Below, one piece after another: positions 27,297-35,180 of a DNA stretch of 64,000 bases. The stretch is from Acidimicrobiia bacterium (GTDB lineage Bacteria > Actinomycetota > Acidimicrobiia > Spongiisociales > ZC4RG35). The position numbers and the translations under genes are program-made. The first letter of the stretch is position 1. Each line of letters begins with the position of its first letter. The stretch lies in NCBI GenBank assembly GCA_017577575.1, contig PKRG01000004.1:101149-165148 (forward strand). Direction: 5' to 3'. A model generated the notes under the pieces. That model was not told the DNA's origin. It searched no databases and was given only the letters and a program-made list of their open reading frames with translations.

Positions 27297-27890
27297 GTGA
27301 CCGGTGCGATCGCCGATTGCGAGCGGATCCTCGCCGGATGGCTGGGCCAGCCCGTCAACTCCCTGACCAGCTTCGCATTCGTGGTCGCCGGGGTCCACGT
27401 GTGGCGTCGATCGCATCGGCTCGTGGGGCTGGCGTCTGTCGCCACCGGCGTGGGGTCGTTCCTGTTCCACGGCCCGATGCCACCCGGTGCCGAGTGGGCC
27501 CACGACGTGTCGCTGGCGTGGCTGTTGGTGACGGTGGCCACCGCCGGCACCAGATGGGAACGGCTGGGCGGGGCCCCTTCCCTGGCAGTCGTCGGGCTCG
27601 GGCTGGCCGTGGTTCCCGCCGCCGGAGACCCGCTGGGAGCGTTGGCTGCGGCGGGAGCCATCGGATCGGTCCTGTGGCGCGACCGGAGCCGTTCGACCGT
27701 GGCCGCTCTCGGGATCCTCTGCATCGCAGCAGCCATCGGCCGGTTGTCGGCGACGGGCGGCCCGCTGTGCGTGCCGGACTCGATCGTCCAGGGCCACGGC
27801 CTATGGCACCTGGGCGCCGCCCTGTCGATCGCCCTCTGGGCCACGGCGTCTTCTCGTCGGGGCTCCCTGGCACCGGCGAGCAGCATGTGA
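27297..27890 (+). CDS. CREST-superfamily (alkaline-ceramidase-like) membrane protein
   Basis: A 197-residue membrane protein with about seven predicted helices. Conserved-looking polar positions sit in the helices: NSLTSFAFVVAG, GVGSFLFHGPMPPGAEWAHD and, near the end, GHGLWHLGAAL. The Ser / His / Asp / HxxxH pattern resembles the CREST superfamily of membrane metal-dependent hydrolases, which includes alkaline ceramidases and PAQR receptors. Lipid amide hydrolysis would be the guess, but the assignment rests on motif spacing alone. GTG 27297 is chosen from the TACCCT-N7 context. Confidence 0.6.
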   Translation: MTGAIADCERILAGWLGQPVNSLTSFAFVVAGVHVWRRSHRLVGLASVATGVGSFLFHGPMPPGAEWAHDVSLAWLLVTVATAGTRWERLGGAPSLAVVGLGLAVVPAAGDPLGALAAAGAIGSVLWRDRSRSTVAALGILCIAAAIGRLSATGGPLCVPDSIVQGHGLWHLGAALSIALWATASSRRGSLAPASSM

Positions 27891-27962
27891 CAGGCGGCCA
27901 CCGGCTGTGGCGAGGGCTCTGGGCCGCGTTACCGTCGTGATCGACGCCGAGAGGGGACGCCG

Positions 27963-28418
27963 ATGCCGAAGAGCGAATTGCTGCGAATGGACAACATGGG
28001 GATCGTGGTGGAGTCCCTGGACGAGGCCGTCGAATTCTTCACGGAGCTCGGGTTGACGCTCGAGGGCAGGGCGACGGTCGAAGGCGAGTGGGCGGGACGT
28101 GTCACCGGACTCGGCGACCAGCGAGTCGAGGTGGCGATGATGGTCACTCCCGACGGTCACAGCCGGCTCGAGCTCTCGCGCTTCGTGGACCCTCCGATCG
28201 CAGCCGACCACCGGACCGATCCGGTCAACTCCCTCGGCTACCTGCGCGCCATGTTCGCCGTGAGCGACATCGACGAGACCCTCGAGCGCCTCCAGGGCCG
28301 GGGGGCGACGCTCGTGGGTGATGTCGTTCAGTACGAAAGCGCCTATCGCCTCTGCTACGTCCGGGGCCCCGAGGGGATCCTGGTGGGACTGGCAGAGGAG
28401 CTCCCCGCCGGCTCGTGA
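27963..28418 (+). CDS. VOC-family (glyoxalase/bleomycin-resistance fold) protein
   Basis: A 151-residue protein with the paired beta-alpha-beta-beta-beta modules of the VOC fold. MDNMGIVVESLDEAVEFFTELG opens the first module and NSLGYLRAMFAVSDIDETLERL the second, with RLCYVRGPEGILVGLAEEL at the end. Members bind a metal and catalyse isomerisation, dioxygenation or ligand sequestration; the substrate is not evident. GAGAGGGGA before ATG 27963 is the ribosome site, and TACCGT at 27930 a likely -10. Confidence 0.85.
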   Translation: MPKSELLRMDNMGIVVESLDEAVEFFTELGLTLEGRATVEGEWAGRVTGLGDQRVEVAMMVTPDGHSRLELSRFVDPPIAADHRTDPVNSLGYLRAMFAVSDIDETLERLQGRGATLVGDVVQYESAYRLCYVRGPEGILVGLAEELPAGS

Positions 28419-28431
28419 GCGGCGGGGAGCT
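28399..28431. terminator. Bidirectional terminator between VOC gene and clpB
   Basis: AGCTCCCCGCCG (28399-28410) pairs perfectly with CGGCGGGGAGCT (28420-28431). The left arm is inside the end of the VOC gene and the right arm lies just past it, between two converging genes. Confidence 0.65.
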
Positions 28432-28446
28432 GCCAACCGGCCCGGG

Positions 28447-31014
28447 TCAGGCCAGGACGAGCGTGGAGCCCTCGGCGTCGACCTTGACCGTCGAGCCGTC
28501 CTCGTAGCGCCCCTCCAGCAGGGCCATCGCCAACGGGTCGGCGATCTCTTTCTGGATGACCCGCTTCAGCGGGCGGGCGCCGTAGACGGGGTCGTAGCCC
28601 TTCTCCGCCAGCAGGTCGGCGGCCGCTTCGGTGACCTCCAGGTCGATGCGGCGTGCCTCCAGCCGCTTCCGCAGATGCCCGAGCTGGATGTCCACGATCT
28701 GGCGCAGGTCCTGGCGGGTGAGGCGCTTGAACACCACCACGTCGTCGATCCGGTTCAGGAACTCGGGACGGAAGTGCGCCCTGACCGCCTCCATCACCCG
28801 GGTGTGGATCACCTCGTCGGACAGGTCGGGCTGGATGTGCTCCGAGCCGAGGTTCGAGGTCATGATGAGGACGACGTTGGTGAAGTCCACCGTGCGTCCC
28901 TGGCCGTCGGTGAGGCGCCCGTCGTCGAGGAGCTGGAGCAGCACGTTGAACACGTCGGCGTGGGCCTTCTCCACCTCGTCCAGGAGCACCACCGAGTACG
29001 GGCGCCGTCGGACCGCTTCGGTCAGCTGGCCGCCTTCCTCGTAGCCCACATACCCAGGAGGCGCACCGATCAGCCGGCTGACCGAGTGCTTCTCCATGTA
29101 CTCGGACATATCGATGCGCACCATCGCCCTCTCGTCGTCGAAGAGGAACTCGGCGAGCGCCCGGGCCAGCTCGGTCTTGCCGACTCCGGTGGGCCCGAGG
29201 AAGAGGAACGAGCCGATCGGGCGGTTGGGGTCGGCGAGCCCTGCCCGGTTGCGACGCACGGCGTTGGCCACGACCTCGACGGCGGCGTCCTGGCCGACGA
29301 CACGCTGGTGGAGCCGCTCCTCCAGGTTGATGAGCTTTTCCATCTCCCCCTGCATCAGGCGAGTGACCGGGATCCCGGTCCAGCGGGACACCACCTCGGC
29401 GATGTCCTCTTCGTCGACCTCCTCCGACAGCATGCGGCCCTGCTCGTTCAGCTCGTCCAGCTGCTGCTGGCGCGCCACCAGCTCCTTCTCCAGTTGGACC
29501 AGCCGGCCGTAACGGAGCTCGGCAGCCCGCTGCAGGTCCCCTTCCCGCTCGGCGCGGGCCGCTTCGGCCTTCGTCTCCTCGATTTTGGACTTGGCGTCCT
29601 GGATGGCGGTGATCGCCTCCTTCTCCTGCTCCCAACGAGCGGTCAGCGCGGCGATCTCCTCGTTGACGTCGGCCAGTTCCCGCTCCAGGTCGGCCAGGCG
29701 CTCCTTCGACCGTTCATCGGTCTCCTTGCGTAGGGCTTCCCGCTCGATCTCGAGCTGGATCCGGCGCCGGGTGAGCTCGTCGATCTCCTCCGGCATCGAG
29801 TCGATCTCGATGCGCAGCCGCGATGCCGCCTCGTCGATGAGGTCGATGGCCTTGTCGGGGAGGAACCGTGCCGTGATGTAGCGGTCCGACAAGACCGCCG
29901 CCGCCACCAGCGCCGAGTCGGTGATCCGCACGCCATGGTGGACCTCGTAGCGCTCCTTCAGCCCGCGGAGGATGGCGATCGTGTCCTCGACCGAGGGGGC
30001 GGCGACGTACACCGGCTGGAAGCGGCGTTCGAGGGCGGCGTCCTTCTCGACGTGCTTGCGGTACTCGTCGAGGGTGGTGGCGCCGATCATCCGCAGTTCG
30101 CCGCGGGCGAGCATCGGCTTGAGCATGTTGGAGGCGTCCATCGCCCCTTCGGCGGCACCCGCCCCGACGATCGTGTGCATCTCGTCGATGAACGTGATGA
30201 TCTCCCCCTCGGACGCCTTGATCTCGTCGAGGACGGCCTTCAGACGCTCCTCGAACTCACCCCGGTACTTGGCACCGGCCACGAGGGCACCGAGGTCGAT
30301 GGCGACGATCCGCTTCGAACGCAGCCCTTCGGGGACGTCACCGTCGGCGATCCGGCGGGCCAGCCCTTCGACGATGGCGGTCTTTCCCACACCGGGCTCG
30401 CCGATCAGGACCGGGTTGTTCTTCGTGCGCCGGGACAGTACCTGGATGACCCGGCGGATCTCGTCGTCGCGGCCGATGACCGGGTCGAGCTTGCCCTTGC
30501 GGGCCATGTCCGTCAGGTCCCGCCCGTATTGCTCCAGGGCGTTGAAGGTCGACTCCGGATCCTCGGAGGTCACGCGCTGATGACCGCGCAGCTCCACCAA
30601 CGCGGAGCGGATCGCCTCGACGGTCAGGCCGTGCTTGCGGAACGCCTCCCCTGCCGGTCCTGGCGCCTCCGCCAGCGCCAGGACCAGATGCTCGACCGAC
30701 AGGTAGTCGTCGCGCATCTCCTCGCGGAAGCCGTCGGCTGCCTCCAGCACCCGGGCGAGCTCGGGCGACATCTGCGGCTCGGAGGCCCCGTAGACCTTGG
30801 GAAGCCGCGATGCGCCCTCCTCGAGATCGCGTCGCAGCGCCACCGGGTTGACTCCCACCTTGTTCAGGAGCGGATAGAACAGTCCTTCGGTCTGGGACAT
30901 GAGGGCCAGACCGAGATGGATGGGAGCGATGGAGCCGTGGTTGTGGTCGGTCGCCACCTGACGGGCGTCGAGCAACGCCTGGCGGCTCTTGGTGGTCAGC
31001 TTCTCTAGGTTCAA
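28447..31014 (-). CDS. clpB: Disaggregase ClpB (Hsp100)
   Basis: An 855-residue AAA+ chaperone. It has an N-terminal Clp-N repeat domain, a first ATPase with [13 protein letters not shown], the long coiled-coil middle domain (residues ~405-525) that marks ClpB rather than ClpA/C, and a second ATPase with [13 protein letters not shown]. With DnaK it extracts proteins from aggregates. TTG 31014 is the start: GGAGGGCGAG lies just before it, and [14 protein letters not shown] matches the family N-terminus. A strong HAIR operator sits 24 bases upstream. Confidence 0.97.
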   Translation of the reverse strand: MNLEKLTTKSRQALLDARQVATDHNHGSIAPIHLGLALMSQTEGLFYPLLNKVGVNPVALRRDLEEGASRLPKVYGASEPQMSPELARVLEAADGFREEMRDDYLSVEHLVLALAEAPGPAGEAFRKHGLTVEAIRSALVELRGHQRVTSEDPESTFNALEQYGRDLTDMARKGKLDPVIGRDDEIRRVIQVLSRRTKNNPVLIGEPGVGKTAIVEGLARRIADGDVPEGLRSKRIVAIDLGALVAGAKYRGEFEERLKAVLDEIKASEGEIITFIDEMHTIVGAGAAEGAMDASNMLKPMLARGELRMIGATTLDEYRKHVEKDAALERRFQPVYVAAPSVEDTIAILRGLKERYEVHHGVRITDSALVAAAVLSDRYITARFLPDKAIDLIDEAASRLRIEIDSMPEEIDELTRRRIQLEIEREALRKETDERSKERLADLERELADVNEEIAALTARWEQEKEAITAIQDAKSKIEETKAEAARAEREGDLQRAAELRYGRLVQLEKELVARQQQLDELNEQGRMLSEEVDEEDIAEVVSRWTGIPVTRLMQGEMEKLINLEERLHQRVVGQDAAVEVVANAVRRNRAGLADPNRPIGSFLFLGPTGVGKTELARALAEFLFDDERAMVRIDMSEYMEKHSVSRLIGAPPGYVGYEEGGQLTEAVRRRPYSVVLLDEVEKAHADVFNVLLQLLDDGRLTDGQGRTVDFTNVVLIMTSNLGSEHIQPDLSDEVIHTRVMEAVRAHFRPEFLNRIDDVVVFKRLTRQDLRQIVDIQLGHLRKRLEARRIDLEVTEAAADLLAEKGYDPVYGARPLKRVIQKEIADPLAMALLEGRYEDGSTVKVDAEGSTLVLA

Positions 31015-31037
31015 GGTTCTCGCCCTCCGATAGAAAA

Positions 31038-31058
31038 CTTGAGTGCAGTTATATCAAG
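31038..31058. promoter_or_regulatory. HAIR operator for HspR in front of clpB
   Basis: CTTGAGT, seven bases, TATCAAG. The left arm is a perfect match to the HAIR consensus and the right arm matches at five of seven positions with exact spacing. It lies 24 bases upstream of the clpB start codon, where bound HspR would block transcription. Confidence 0.8.
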
Positions 31059-31084
31059 TCGGGCAGGGCAAGGGATATTCCACC

Positions 31085-31465
31085 TCAGGGGATGGCGGCG
31101 AGACGCCGATTCAGGGCATCGAGCACCGCCCGGGCCGTGGCCAGCATCGCATCCCCCTGCCGCACCAGGGCCGAGCCGACATAACACTCGCCGTTGGTCG
31201 TCTCCTTCACCTGGACCAGGGCGACGGTCATACCCTCCATGGTGGTGGTGCCGACCGCCACTAGTTCGAACGTCGACTCCCCGATCAACGACTCCAGCGC
31301 CCGCAGCGTCGCCTCCCCCACCACTCGAGCCCGGGCCGCCGGGTCGATCGAGCCCTCCGCCGTCCCGATCCGGGTCCCGTCACTGGTGGACAGCGTCACC
31401 GACACGGTGACCACGTCCCCCAAGTGGACGTCGACGGATTTCAGGACGGGACGCGTGATCTCCAC
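31085..31465 (-). CDS. Hypothetical protein
   Basis: A 126-residue alpha/beta protein of unknown function starting at GTG 31465. The C-terminal part (GECYVGSALVRQGDAMLATARAVLDALNRR, interrupted only for display) resembles the ligand-binding C-terminal domain of 2-isopropylmalate synthase-type enzymes, but no catalytic barrel is present, so it could be a stand-alone sensor domain. TATCGT seven bases upstream of the GTG supports a leaderless start. It is divergent from mscL. Confidence 0.55.
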   Translation of the reverse strand: MEITRPVLKSVDVHLGDVVTVSVTLSTSDGTRIGTAEGSIDPAARARVVGEATLRALESLIGESTFELVAVGTTTMEGMTVALVQVKETTNGECYVGSALVRQGDAMLATARAVLDALNRRLAAIP

Positions 31466-31472
31466 CGGCGAA

Positions 31473-31478
31473 ACGATA
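31473..31478 (-). promoter_or_regulatory. -10 element TATCGT, leaderless start
   Basis: TATCGT on the minus strand lies exactly seven bases before GTG 31465. Confidence 0.5.
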
Positions 31479-31544
31479 GCCAGCGCACCCGGGCGGCTAA
31501 GTTGAGGTTCTCCGGCGTCAGAGGAACCAAGGAGGGAGAGAGAG

Positions 31545-31910
31545 ATGATCCGAGAGTTTCGGGAGTTCATCGCCCGCGGAAACATCGTCGAGCTGGCCGT
31601 CGCCTTCATCATGGGCGTCGCCTTCTCCGACGTGGTCACCACGTTCACGGACCGGATCGTCAATCCTGTCATCGGCCTGATACTGCCGGGCCTCGACAAC
31701 CTCGAAGGGCTCGGCACCTTCGCCGACGGGGGATCGATCGGCGCGTTCATCGGATCGGTGATCAACTTCCTCCTCGTCGCCCTGGTGCTCTTCTTCATCG
31801 TCAAGGCCTACAACCGCTTCAAGAGAGGTGAGCCGGAAGAGCCCGAAGGGCCCTCCGAGGAGATCGTGCTCCTCACCGAGATCCGCGACGCCTTGCGCAC
31901 CACCCGCTGA
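31545..31910 (+). CDS. mscL: Large-conductance mechanosensitive channel MscL
   Basis: A 121-residue channel subunit. An amphipathic N-terminus (MIREFREFIARGNIVELAVAF and on) leads into the pore helix. A loop (DNLEGLGTFADGGSIGA), the second helix VINFLLVALVLFFIVKAYNR and an acidic C-terminal helix follow. It opens under membrane tension to release solutes in hypo-osmotic shock. GGAGGGAGAGAG before the ATG is the ribosome site. TAAGTT at 31498-31503 is the likely -10. Confidence 0.95.
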   Translation: MIREFREFIARGNIVELAVAFIMGVAFSDVVTTFTDRIVNPVIGLILPGLDNLEGLGTFADGGSIGAFIGSVINFLLVALVLFFIVKAYNRFKRGEPEEPEGPSEEIVLLTEIRDALRTTR

Positions 31911-31936
31911 CGCCGCGGCTCGGCCCGAGCGCCCCC

Positions 31937-31942
31937 TAACGT
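31937..31942 (+). promoter_or_regulatory. -10 element TAACGT, leaderless start
   Basis: TAACGT lies exactly seven bases before ATG 31950, with no Shine-Dalgarno sequence. Confidence 0.5.
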
Positions 31943-31949
31943 CACTTCC

Positions 31950-32363
31950 ATGAGTGACGTCAACTTCACGCCGGCCGGTCCGCCCGAGGTCGTCCTCCCC
32001 GATCCCGACCCGGCGCTGGTCGCAGCCCTCGAGGCAACCTCCGACCTCGACGGGATGCGTGCCGTCGCCGCCGCCCATCCCGCCGAGCCACTGGCGTGGG
32101 CCAGCCTGGGAGACGCCGCCCGTGAAGCCGGCGAACCGGACATCACCGTCTACGCCTACTACCGCGTCGGCTACCACCGCGGGCTCGACCTCCTCCGCAA
32201 GAACGGCTGGAAGGGAACCGGCTACGTCCGTTGGGGCCATCCCTCCAACCGGGGCTTCCTCCGTTGCCTGCGCGGCCTCGGCGAGGCGGCGAAATGGATC
32301 GGCGAGGACGAAGAGGCCGAGCGCTGCGCCCAGTTCCTCTCCCAGCTCGACCCGTCCCTCTGA
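31950..32363 (+). CDS. DUF3151 family protein
   Basis: A 137-residue protein matching the actinobacterial DUF3151 family, with PPEVVLPDPDP at the start, VYAYYRVGYHRGLDLLRKNG in the middle and HPSNRGFLRCLRGLGEAA towards the end. Its function is unknown; the family is nearly confined to actinobacteria, which supports the host assignment. It has its own leaderless-type promoter and a strong terminator hairpin one base after its stop. Confidence 0.88.
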   Translation: MSDVNFTPAGPPEVVLPDPDPALVAALEATSDLDGMRAVAAAHPAEPLAWASLGDAAREAGEPDITVYAYYRVGYHRGLDLLRKNGWKGTGYVRWGHPSNRGFLRCLRGLGEAAKWIGEDEEAERCAQFLSQLDPSL

Positions 32364-32411
32364 AGTCGACCCCGTCAGACTGGCGAGTACAGCTATCTGA
32401 CGGGGTTGACT
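32364..32411. terminator. Long inverted repeat, terminator overlapping the padR -35 box
   Basis: AGTCGACCCCGTCAGA (32364-32379) and TCTGACGGGGTTGACT (32396-32411) are inverted repeats of 16 bases with one G-T mismatch around a 16-base loop, followed by the T-rich ATTTTCTTT. This looks like an intrinsic terminator for the DUF3151 gene. The last six bases, TTGACT, are also the -35 box of the next promoter. Confidence 0.7.
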
Positions 32412-32433
32412 ATTTTCTTTCGACCAGTATTAT
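32406..32433 (+). promoter_or_regulatory. Strong promoter of the padR operon
   Basis: TTGACT (32406-32411), a 16-base spacer and TATTAT (32428-32433) are close to consensus, in an AT-rich island unusual for this sequence. The alternating TATATAT just before ATG 32441 may be a PadR binding site (inferred). Confidence 0.65.
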
Positions 32434-32440
32434 ATATCAC

Positions 32441-32791
32441 ATGGTAGCTGGTTCAGCACGGGACACGCAGCTCCTCAAGGGCGTGCTGGACATGTGCCTG
32501 CTCTCGATCATCAAGGAGGAGCCCTCGTACGGCTACGAGATGGTCCGCAAGCTGCAGAGCCGCGACCTCCGCCTGGTGTCGGAGGGATCGATCTACCCCC
32601 TGCTCTCGCGGCTCGAGAAGGGAGGCCTGATCGAGAGCTACCTCGTCCAGTCCCACGAGGGCCCGGCGCGCAAGTACTACCGCATCACGCCCGCCGGGGA
32701 AGCGGCCCTCGCCGAATGGGTGGCGGAGTGGCGAACGTTCCGGGATGGCGTCGATCACGTACTGGGAGGTGCAGATGGCCTGGATAGGTGA
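32441..32791 (+). CDS. PadR-family transcriptional regulator
   Basis: A 116-residue winged-helix regulator. TQLLKGVLDMCLLSIIKEEP opens the fold, YGYEMVRKLQSRDLRLVSEGSIYPLLSRLEKGGL is the recognition part (given in two joined pieces of the PadR core), and RKYYRITPAGEAAL forms the wing. It starts at ATG 32441 just after an AT-rich promoter. PadR proteins commonly repress an adjacent membrane-protein gene and themselves, and the downstream HAAS-NfeD gene overlaps its end, so this operon is its likely target. Confidence 0.9.
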   Translation: MVAGSARDTQLLKGVLDMCLLSIIKEEPSYGYEMVRKLQSRDLRLVSEGSIYPLLSRLEKGGLIESYLVQSHEGPARKYYRITPAGEAALAEWVAEWRTFRDGVDHVLGGADGLDR

Positions 32792-33575
32792 CGTGAACCG
32801 CCTCGTCGACGACTGCGCTCGCTACTGGGCCGAGGCCGGTGTCCCCCGTCGCCGCGTGGCCGAGATGCGCCTCGAGCTGACCCAGCACCTGGAGGCCGCC
32901 GCCGCCGAAGGCCGCAGCCCCGAATCAGTGGTCGGGCCGGACGTGGGCAAGTTCGCCCAGGAATGGGCCGAGGCCTTCGCCCCCACCGGGACCAAGACAC
33001 CCACCTGGGAAGAAGTGATGAGCGGGACGACCTCCGCCGCTCGCCGGATACGCCGGGAACTGGCTGCGCTGGCGCTGGGCGTCGTGGCAGTGGTCGTCGC
33101 CGTCGCCACCGCCGGCAGAGGAGGAGACCCCATGGAAAACGAAGTATGGCGCTGGTTGTGGACCGGCCTGGCCGTGGTGATGGGGATCGGAGAGATCTTC
33201 ACCGCCGGGTTCTTCCTGCTCCCGTTCGCCATCGGGGCGGCGGCCGCCGCCGTCCTCGCCTGGGTGGGCACCGCGGTGCTGGCCCAGTGGCTGGTGTTCT
33301 TCGCCGTGTCGATCGTGGCGCTGGTGTACATGCGGCGCTTCGTCGACCGTCAGGACCAGGCGACGCCCCACCGGGTGGGAGCCAACCGCTGGTACGGGGC
33401 GACCGGAGTGGTGCTGGAGGAGATCGACCCCGACAGCGCCCGCGGACTGGTGCGGGTGGACAACGAGGAGTGGCGGGCCACCTCCCTCCATGGCAACACG
33501 ATCCCGGCCGGCGCCCGCATCGTCGTCCGGGACGTCCGGGGAGCGCGGCTGATCGTCGAAGAGATCGAATACTGA
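32775..33575 (+). CDS. Fused PadR-associated HAAS-type domain and NfeD-like membrane protein
   Basis: A 266-residue single frame. Residues ~1-75 are a charged helical module (WIGDVNRLVDDCARYWAEAG) like the HAAS/DUF1700 domains encoded beside PadR regulators. A membrane helix follows at ~91-110. From Met120 the sequence is a complete NfeD protein: helices within WLWTGLAVVMGIGEIFTAGF and the segments after it, then an OB-fold ending VVRDVRGARLIVEEIEY. AGGAGGAG five bases before ATG 33132 could start NfeD separately inside the frame. It overlaps the padR end by 17 bases. NfeD proteins partner SPFH proteins, and one follows. Confidence 0.75.
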   Translation: MAWIGDVNRLVDDCARYWAEAGVPRRRVAEMRLELTQHLEAAAAEGRSPESVVGPDVGKFAQEWAEAFAPTGTKTPTWEEVMSGTTSAARRIRRELAALALGVVAVVVAVATAGRGGDPMENEVWRWLWTGLAVVMGIGEIFTAGFFLLPFAIGAAAAAVLAWVGTAVLAQWLVFFAVSIVALVYMRRFVDRQDQATPHRVGANRWYGATGVVLEEIDPDSARGLVRVDNEEWRATSLHGNTIPAGARIVVRDVRGARLIVEEIEY

Positions 33576-33590
33576 GAGAAAGGGAGAGCC

Positions 33591-34520
33591 ATGACACCGA
33601 TCATCGTCCTGTTCATCGTCCTCGCCGTGGCGATCATCCTGATCGCGGCGACGGGGTTCCGGGTGGTCCGCCCTTACGAGAAGGGCCTGGTGGAGTTCCT
33701 GGGGCGCTACGAGAAGACGGTGGACTCCGGCCTGCGCTGGGTGATGCCGTTCGTGAAGCGGCTGATCAAGGTCGACATGCGAGAGCAGGTGGTCGACGTG
33801 CAGCCGCAGGAGGTGATCACCAAGGACAACGTGGCGGTCACCGTCGACGCCGTCATCTACTACGAGGCGACCGACCCGGTGAAGCTGCAGTACAACGTCG
33901 GCAACTTCATCCTCGCCGTCACCAAGCTCGCCCAGACCAACCTGCGTAACGTCGTCGGCGACCTGGACCTCGACGAGGCGCTCACCTCCCGGGAGGTGAT
34001 CAACGCCAAGCTGCGCCAGATCCTCGACGATGCCACCGACAAGTGGGGCGTGCGCGTGGTGCGGGTCGAGATCCAGCGCATCGAGCCGCCGAGCGACGTG
34101 ACCGACGCCATGCACCGCCAGATGAAGGCCGAGCGCGACCGCCGGGCGATCGTCACCGAGGCCGAGGGGCAGAAGACCGCACAGATCCTGCGGGCCGAGG
34201 GTGTGCGGGAGTCCCAGATCCTCGAGGCCGAAGGCCAGGCCGAGGCGATCCGCCGGGTGGCCGAGGCGGAGCGGTTCCAGCGGGAGACGCTGGCCGAAGG
34301 TGAGGCCCGGGCCATCGAGCGGGTGTTCAGCGCCATCCACACCGGCGACCCGACGCCCGACCTGATCGCCATCCGCTACCTGGAGGCGCTCCAGGGAATC
34401 GCCAACGGCCAGGCGACGAAGATCTTCCTGCCGCTCGACACCTCGGGGGTGTTGGGGAGCGTCGCCGCGGTGGGCGAGCTGTTCCGCCAAGGCGACGGAG
34501 CCGAGCCGGCGGCGTCCTGA
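33591..34520 (+). CDS. SPFH/stomatin-like (slipin) membrane-scaffold protein
   Basis: A 309-residue protein with one N-terminal membrane helix ([20 protein letters not shown]) and an SPFH domain ([20 protein letters not shown] ... [18 protein letters not shown]). A charged coiled coil ([20 protein letters not shown], residues ~180-240) and a C-terminal tail follow. Stomatins oligomerise into membrane microdomains and work with NfeD partners and sometimes a membrane protease. It is 15 bases after the NfeD-containing gene and ends at a strong bidirectional terminator. Confidence 0.92.
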   Translation: MTPIIVLFIVLAVAIILIAATGFRVVRPYEKGLVEFLGRYEKTVDSGLRWVMPFVKRLIKVDMREQVVDVQPQEVITKDNVAVTVDAVIYYEATDPVKLQYNVGNFILAVTKLAQTNLRNVVGDLDLDEALTSREVINAKLRQILDDATDKWGVRVVRVEIQRIEPPSDVTDAMHRQMKAERDRRAIVTEAEGQKTAQILRAEGVRESQILEAEGQAEAIRRVAEAERFQRETLAEGEARAIERVFSAIHTGDPTPDLIAIRYLEALQGIANGQATKIFLPLDTSGVLGSVAAVGELFRQGDGAEPAAS

Positions 34521-34538
34521 CCGAAACACCGGGAACGC

Positions 34539-34575
34539 GGAGACGGGGCGGCCACCGCCCCGTCTCCTGTGTTTT
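34539..34575. terminator. Bidirectional terminator between slipin gene and lipoprotein gene
   Basis: GGAGACGGGGCGG (34539-34551) and CCGCCCCGTCTCC (34555-34567) form a perfect 13-base stem with a three-base loop, followed by TGTGTTTT. A GAAACAC further left could extend pairing. It serves two converging genes. Confidence 0.8.
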
Positions 34576-34580
34576 CCGCC

Positions 34581-35102
34581 TCAACCGGGGATGCGCTCCA
34601 TGCCGGCGAGGGTGGCTTCCACCTCCTGGGGGGAGATCGGCGGGTAGAACACCATCGTGTACTGGTCGCAGCGCTCGCCCGGCTCGTTGAACCAACCCAC
34701 CACCCACTTGCCGTCCGGATGCGGCCCGGCCACACCACGCGAACCGGCGATGGACACCTCGCCCTTCTCGGCCGGCCAGTCCACCGGTGGCAGAGACCCC
34801 CGCACCAGGGCGATGGCGGTGTTGCCGTCGACGTCGACCCAGATCCGCACGTGGGTGCCGCCGATCGACGTGAACTCGTCGGGGTCGCCGAGGCTGTCGC
34901 TGCTCTCGGCCGGCTGGACGGTCGCCGGCAGGTGATCGAGCCGGTACGGGGCGGGCGGGCACGGGCGCGGTGGTGCGGTCGTGGAGGTCGTAGAGGTGGT
35001 GTCGGGCACCGCCGTCGTCGGAGTGGTCGTCGACGTCTCGTCGGCCCTGTCTGCCGAGCAGCCGGCGAGGGCGATGACGAGCACCAATGCCAGGGAGCGC
35101 AC
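34581..35102 (-). CDS. Hypothetical lipoprotein
   Basis: A 173-residue precursor with lipobox ALAGC (Cys at about residue 15), then a Thr/Pro-rich linker of about 30 residues and a small globular domain (HVRIWVDVDGNTAIALVRGS ... MVFYPPISPQEVEATLAG). I do not recognise the domain. It starts at GTG 35102, eight bases after TACCAT, so probably leaderless. The lipobox predicts anchoring to the outer face of the membrane. Confidence 0.7.
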   Translation of the reverse strand: MRSLALVLVIALAGCSADRADETSTTTPTTAVPDTTSTTSTTAPPRPCPPAPYRLDHLPATVQPAESSDSLGDPDEFTSIGGTHVRIWVDVDGNTAIALVRGSLPPVDWPAEKGEVSIAGSRGVAGPHPDGKWVVGWFNEPGERCDQYTMVFYPPISPQEVEATLAGMERIPG

Positions 35103-35110
35103 GGACCGGG

Positions 35111-35116
35111 ATGGTA
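35111..35116 (-). promoter_or_regulatory. -10 element TACCAT, leaderless start
   Basis: TACCAT on the minus strand lies eight bases before GTG 35102. Confidence 0.45.
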
Positions 35117-35180
35117 CCGGCCGCCTTCAGCGCCTCCATCGGACGAGTAGCGTCGCCCCAAGCAGACCAGAAGGAGCGTC

